A DNA stretch of 25,847 nucleotides, taken from positions 1 to 25,847 of the forward strand of contig CAUDNR010000715.1 of assembly GCA_958430865.1 (NCBI GenBank). The letters run 5' to 3'. The translations under genes and the position numbers were made by a program. The notes below the pieces were generated by a model. It did no database searches and was not told the DNA's origin. It was given only the letters and a program-made list of their open reading frames with translations. Below, in pieces: positions 19,894 through 25,847 of this stretch (position 1 is the stretch's first letter; every line of letters begins with the position of its first letter). This stretch comes from Entrophospora sp. SA101. Lineage: Eukaryota > Glomeromycota > Glomeromycetes > Entrophosporales > Entrophosporaceae.

Positions 19894-20103
19894 TAGTTGA
19901 TTATATAGCCAAATAAAAAATATATTGATTGTTGATTATCATATTACTAATTTTTTTTGTTAAAGAAATTGACAAGACTTTTTAGGAAAAGATTATGTGA
20001 TTTGGGTAGAATTAATTACTTTTTTTTAGTAAATACATTAATAGAATTGATTACTTTTTTTAAAAAAAAAAGTACCATTATATCATAAGGTAACATTACT
20101 TAC

Positions 20104-20524
20104 CATTATCTTTCACTGATCTTGATCTTTCAAATCATCTATTCGTGTATCATCATCCACTATTCCTATTCCAGTACTATTTTGGCTCAGTAATCATAAT
20201 GATAGGAACTAGGCATACACAGGAGGAAAAAGACATCTTTCTTTTACTGCATAATAAAAGTAAAGTATTATTTAAATATTTAATTAAATATTAACTTTAA
20301 AAACCCACCCTTAGCAGCAGCCAATCTTTCTGCAATTTTATCAGCTTCACTCAATGTAGAGTTGGCATTAGTTCCATTAGAAGATTTTTGTGCTTTTTAT
20401 TCCTTGATGAAATTCTTTGACTAAGTGAAACTTTTTTGACTTTACAATGCTCTTCACATATAAATTGTCGATCCTCTTTTATTAAATGTGTGTAACGACG
20501 ATCGATCCATAAAAGGATTTTTAA
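20104..20524 (-). pseudogene. Minus-strand gene relic upstream of MED16, copy C
   Basis: Identical by eye to 4864-5284, with the same frameshift and stops. Confidence 0.35.
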
Positions 20525-20593
20525 CTATGCTTGCACCAGTTAGTATGTTTACTTTTTTGTTTCTATAATAATTCAATTAGTAAAAATAATAAA

Positions 20594-22363
20594 ATGAGAG
20601 ATTTTATTACGAAAATCTCAGCAGAAACTGAACAAATCTATTATGAATTATGTTATCAAAAAGCTCCTAGGTTTGTAAATGTTTTAAACTATTTATTATA
20701 TAATAATAATTATTATTATTAAAGTTTATTAATAACTATAAATAGACGCTTGGCTTGGTCACCTTTAAACATAATTGCGTGGTGTCAAACCTTTGAAAAT
20801 TCATCAGATACTTCTTCACAAGAATTACCTATTATAGGGATATTTAATCCAGCTCGTATATCTTCGTCTAATAATAATAATAGTGATGGCAATAGTAAAA
20901 TCACTGGACCGGCTTGGTCATTTATTCACCCAAATAATTTTTCTCCACTTACAAATTCCGAGAAAAACCATCGTTGTAGTGAATTTATAACTGATATAGT
21001 TTGGAATATGACTGGATCAGCACTTGCGTCAATAGATCAAAGAGGTAAAATTTTTATATGGACTATGGTTAGTTATATAAATCGTTGGACATGTTTTCGC
21101 GATTTTGATTTGGGAGAAAATATAATTGAATTTTCATGGCTTGATCATTTAAGACCTGTAAGTTTATTCCAAAATCTTAATTATCAAATCGATGTATGTT
21201 TATGGACAAGGCTTAATATAACAATAGTAATAACCAAATAATAATTATTATTTATTATAGTTTTCAAAATCTACACAAAATGGTTCCACTGGTCAAACAT
21301 TATATAAAAGAAATAAACATTTTGGTTATAACAATAATTTTGGCGAGTATTCTTTCATAACAGTTACTGCAGATGGCAAGGTAATTACGACTTGGAAAAA
21401 ACAAGATTAATATTTAGAAGGGAACTTTAACAATAATTAATAAATTGGTTTTATAAATATAGGTATTTGTTTATCATCAGCCAGCAAAAAAAAGCTTTTC
21501 AACTTTCACAGCTCGATTACCGTATCCTTCTTGTCGTATATCACATGCTAACATAATCCTTAATGATGGTATAAATAAAATTTTTGATATAATTATTTCT
21601 TCTTACGTATAGGCACATTTAATTATATAATATATTAATATATGAAAAATTTATATATAATCATTATATACTGGCAATATATAGTTCAGATATTTTACCA
21701 AAAGTTGCATTGATATATGATATTTCAATTGATTTGCTCAAGTCACAAGTTTGTTGTCATTTAATCGGCAATGTACAGCTTACTGCACCCATAGATGAAA
21801 TATTTAGTCCGCATGCACAACTTATTCATTTAAAGTTGTTACCAAGAACCTCAACTCATCCAATTAGACTTTTAATAATAACAGCTGATAAAACTGGTAA
21901 ATATATATTAAAAGCTTGTTTTAATTTAAAACGTAAAAAAATCAATAATTGTAACACCTCTGTAATAAATCAAACAGTAGAGAATAATGTAGAGAGTTTT
22001 GATAGTGATATTACAATGTGGGAACTTATAACTAATAAAGAATCACAACAAAAATTAGACGGGGGAGATATTGGAAGTGAAAATTTTACTACAGAACAAG
22101 GTGATAATAGCACATTATCAACTGATAGATTTACAATGGTACAATCTCAAATAATATATCAATGAATTTTAATTATTTGCATGATAATAACAAATCTTAG
22201 TCCAAACTGGATTGATTATAGACGCTAAAATTTGTAATAATTAAACATATACCGAAGCAACTGATTACTGGTATTTGGCAACATGGAAATGAATTAGCTA
22301 TTGGCTCTAATGATGGAAAAGTTCAGTTTTGTGATTGGTAAATCATTTAAAAATTTTTAATAC

Positions 22364-22408
<45 letters not shown>

Positions 22409-24392
22409 AAATTTACTAGATATTGATACATTAATTTTTTTAATTATTGATAGTAGTAACATGTTAAAAACATTGCCACAATCAGGACCACTTGAGACCA
22501 CATCCTTTAAAGAAGATTTATTTCCTACATTTAGTAGTTGGGTGCCTTCAAATTATACACAGGAAGGTAAGAAAATGATTCGAAAATAAAAATAAATAAA
22601 AATTTGCAATTTTTTGATCTTAAAATATTAATTTATCTTTGATTATATTATGAAGATTCTGCTATTTTAGAATTTTCATCTTCGCCCAATGGGACGATGC
22701 TTCTATGTAGAAGATTAACAGGAAAACTGAATTTCCTTGATATGGCACAGATAGGTTTAACCAGATCTCAATTCGATAATAACTTCTTGGGTAAGTACTT
22801 TTTTTACACAAATATTCATTATTAAATATTTATTAATAGCTTGCTTTATATTAACTTACTCTAGATTTTCCGATGGTTGTAAAATCTTGTGCAGATGTTT
22901 TAACATTATCTATATTAAATGGAATTGACCATGTTGATTTAGAAAATGTAATAAAAAAACATGAAGAAATGTTGGGAATTGATGGTATTTAAAATTAATT
23001 CATTATAAAAGATGTTAATATTAATGATAATAATAATGATAATGATGATGATGATGATGATAATATATATATATATATATATATATTAGAGTTTTTAGAG
23101 ATTATATTGGAAGAAACTTTTACCAACCTTGCAACTGTTTTTCCAAATATAACAGAATATTCTATGGGATCAGATTATCTACTTACACTCTTTGGAATAC
23201 AATTATCGTTATTGAAATCATGCGGTCGTGATAACACTGTATATTTGAATACATTATATTTTATTCAACTGTCTGCATTGGAAAAAATATTTCTTGATTA
23301 TAAAGTCTCTGATGGAAAGTTTTCAATAGGTAAAATAATATTTCTACTTTGCTGTTATTATTAAACTATTATTAATTAATAATGAATCTTTATGTATATA
23401 TTATAAAGAATTATTAAGATCTATGACATATATAACAATTTGGATTTTGGATTTTGCTGTGTTTTTAATAAAAGATATTCATTTATTATTTTTCACAATA
23501 AAAAAAGGTCATGATTTAGGTAAAAAAAAATTTTTTTTTATTATATTAGTAATGAAATTTATAATTCAAAAAAAAATAAAAATAGACTAAAAATATACAA
23601 TTTGTTTCCAAATAAATTAAATTTTCAGGTTCAGAAAAGTCACATATTGTGTTATTTTATAATCCAATAACTAGAAATGCATTAAAGAATCTAATAATAT
23701 TAGTTGGTCAATTCAAAGAAACTCTTTACAATCTTTCAAAACAAAATTCCAGTGATTCAGCAATTTATGAATTAAACAAATCTTTACAATTTTCATTTGA
23801 TAAATGGCCACTAGATTTAGCATTTTTAAAATCTTTTATTGACGAATCTTTTGAAATTATTGAAAAGGCGATGAAAGGTACATTTGCAATTACTATTACT
23901 ATAATTATTACAACTATCATTTTCATTATAATCATTATTATTATTAATTAGTAATTAATATAAATATAAATAAATCGTAGGTGTTCCTGATAAACAAAAA
24001 ATTGAATATAAGGTGATCATAAGATCGAAGTTATCAATGTTTCCTTCATTACATGGAACTCTAAAAGATATAGAACAAAGTTATAAAACCAACTTTAGTG
24101 AAATTAATAAGGTTAAATTATATTATTATGATACGGAATGGATCAAATCTGATTCTGTGGACATTCTTTTGAAGTCTCGTACAATCAAAGAAAAAGCATG
24201 TACAAGGTAATTTAATTAAATCAAATCTATTATAAATTATAGATCGTTAATATTGATTTTTTATTTTTTATAATTAGATGTGGAAATTTTTCAGCAACAA
24301 CAAGTTTGAATAATATGATCTGGACAAAAGGTTATTCAAGATCATGTATTTGTGGTGGCTATTGGATAGAAATTAAAGACAAACAATCTTAG
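20594..24392 (+). CDS. MED16: MED16 second copy, with mutated intron 4 acceptor
   Basis: Coding exons are identical by eye to the copy at 5354-9148: 20594-20670, 20746-21157, 21261-21380, 21463-21568, 21657-22138, 22222-22337, 22454-22566, 22656-22790, 22865-22984, 23090-23329, 23409-23519, 23629-23877, 23981-24206, 24278-24392. The AG that ends intron 4 in the other copy (6415-6416) is AT here (21655-21656), so exon 5 cannot start at 21657 by normal splicing. The AG at 21688-21689 would start exon 5 at 21690, in frame, dropping 11 residues (about 240-250, NHYILAIYSSD) from the WD40-like part. Other nearby AGs give early stops. The product is therefore a shortened MED16 or none; a base error in the assembly would restore normality. 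Confidence 0.75.
22367..22406. repeat. (AT)20 microsatellite in MED16 intron 6, copy C
   Basis: 40 bp against 36 bp in copy B. Confidence 0.9.
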
Positions 24393-25847
24393 AAAAAATT
24401 TGTTTTACAAGAATCTTTATAATTAATTAATTATTACTACTTTATATATAATATGTAATCACTTAAAATGAAATTACTCCGTCAGACACAGCTTTGTTAA
24501 ATAAATGATATAGGAGATATTCATTATGAAAATCTTCTTCTATATATTAATTTAAAAAAATTATAAACGTTGTATATTTTTCATTAATTTCTATGTCTAC
24601 TACCTATAAACGCAATGTATTACTATAACTATCGAGAAAGCCATAACCCTTTAATTAGCGAATGAAAACGGCCCGACATTTCCTTGGTTGAAAAAAATAT
24701 CGAAATAATTTCCAAACTTGGTTAGTATACTCCGCTCTTTATCAGTCGTTCATTAAAATCTCGGACGTTGTTTGGAATAAAAAACCTATCATTGACAGCG
24801 AGCGACGTTCTTGCTTATAGGTATGATTTTCGTCTTCTGCTACCTTTTCCACCTGCCTTTTTGCGATATTCAGTTTTTATCATAGACAGAAGTTGAATGA
24901 ACTGTTACACGGTCGTAAAAAAAATAAATAATAATAAAAATAATTGGTTTCATCGTATTGTATTCATTATTTTTTTGGAAAAGAAAAAACGATCAATTCT
25001 CATTTTTATATTTATTAGTACGTGAATTTGTGTATGTGTGCACTCTTATCTTATTATTATCTTCTCTCTAGTTACGAAGATAAAGTAGAATGATAAAATA
25101 CCAATTTGTTATTTATTATTGTTATTAAAAAGAATTTTTTTTTTATCTGAAAAATTACCAAATTGAGTTAATTTTACATTATAAATTAAATTAAGAAAGA
25201 AAGAATGCATTATTTATTATCATAATTCATTGTTGGTTGCCGTTAATTAACTATTAATTAAAAAGTTTTATTACGTCTTTTAAAAATGAACAACAAATGC
25301 CAATTGTTTACTGTTACCTAATTTTCATATAATAGTAATAACAAACTATTTTCTAAACATTTAAAAAGCTAGTACTAAAACGGTATACCATATATACCTT
25401 TTTATATTTTTTACCAATTAATCCTCCTCGCATGATTTTTAATACTAATACAGGTACATAACACCATAACCATTACCGCACCCGTCATCACGTAATCATC
25501 ATAACCGTTTGTTATTCATCAAACAAAATTAAATTTTGAAACAAATTATTTTTATTAAATACAATAATTACACGAATGCTATAATAATAAGACAAATGTT
25601 AAAGGAAAAATATTAATATTTACCAATTTCCTTTTATTGACTGTGTGCATCAAATAAATCAAAAACATAAATCCGAATTTCGTTTTTTTTCTTTTGTTTT
25701 TTTTTATATCTTTTCCTTTCTAAAAAAACCACCACCGCCACTACTACCTAAATTTCCCACTAAACACTTTAATTGAATGGTAATCATCAATATTGAAGCA
25801 AAATAATTTATTTTTATTTTCTTCAAAATACTGATTTATTTTTGGCA
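24393..25847. other. Copy of the MED16 downstream region, then new sequence
   Basis: 24393-25773 repeats 9149-10529, including the less AT-rich block (about 24654-24884) that may be the promoter of the surface-protein gene. From 25774 to the end the sequence is unrelated to copy B; its 74 bases are AT-rich with no recognisable gene. Confidence 0.6.

Larger units (their letters stand above)
18778..25773 (+). repeat. Duplicated segment, copy C (6,996 bp)
   Basis: Direct copy of 3541-10529. The left edge is again the MITE end with its own TA (18776-18777) and a flank unlike A or B. The right edge is ...AACACTTTAAT, after which B continues CCTCAC and C continues TGAATGG. It lacks the surface-protein gene that follows copy B. 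Confidence 0.95.

Noticed and set aside
1288..25773. LINE-like 5' truncation as explanation for the fixed and variable ends
   Set aside because: The copies keep all MED16 introns and have no poly-A or simple-repeat tail at the fixed end, so an RNA intermediate is unlikely.
1288..25773. Helitron capture of MED16
   Set aside because: No TC start, no CTRR end with hairpin at the right borders, and the fixed end carries a TIR with TA flanks instead.

Overview
The window looks like nuclear DNA of a very AT-rich filamentous fungus. The coding parts are split by many short introns (about 70-110 nt, GT...AG), simple AT and trinucleotide repeats are common, and small TA-flanked inverted-repeat transposons are scattered through it. 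Protein style and composition suggest an arbuscular mycorrhizal fungus (Glomeromycotina, Rhizophagus-like); this is inference. A run of 10 Ns at 14600-14609 shows that it comes from a scaffolded draft assembly.

Layout. 1-950: broken minus-strand coding fragment. 1288-3178 (copy A), 3541-10529 (copy B) and 18778-25773 (copy C): three direct copies of one segment. Copies B and C (6,989 and 6,996 bp) carry a complete 14-exon gene for Mediator tail subunit 16 (MED16, 873 aa); copy A stops two bases before the end of MED16 exon 1. All three copies begin exactly at the left end of a ~710-bp TA-flanked MITE-like element. Between B and C lies a single-copy region with three genes: a plus-strand signal-peptide/Thr-Pro-rich/single-TM surface protein (10971-11951), a minus-strand queuosine-salvage-family (PF10343-like) protein (12958-14503), and a minus-strand PIAS/Siz-type SUMO E3 ligase with PINIT and SP-RING domains and C-terminal SUMO-interacting motifs (15300-17934).

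Main points. (1) The copies differ almost only in the first ~50-120 bp of the MITE and look identical beyond it, as expected if separately inserted MITEs seeded one-sided copying (break-induced replication or conversion) of the rightward flank. (2) The only single-base difference I found between the two full MED16 copies outside that MITE end hits the 3' splice site of intron 4 in copy C (AG at 6415-6416 becomes AT at 21655-21656). An AG 33 nt downstream would allow an in-frame 11-residue loss in the predicted propeller. (3) Copy C ends inside the upstream region of the surface-protein gene, so that upstream DNA is duplicated without its gene.

The genes do not form a pathway. MED16 and the SUMO ligase act in nuclear gene regulation, the PF10343-like protein in tRNA-base salvage, and the Thr/Pro protein at the cell surface. 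No RNA genes, CRISPR arrays or prokaryotic features were seen.
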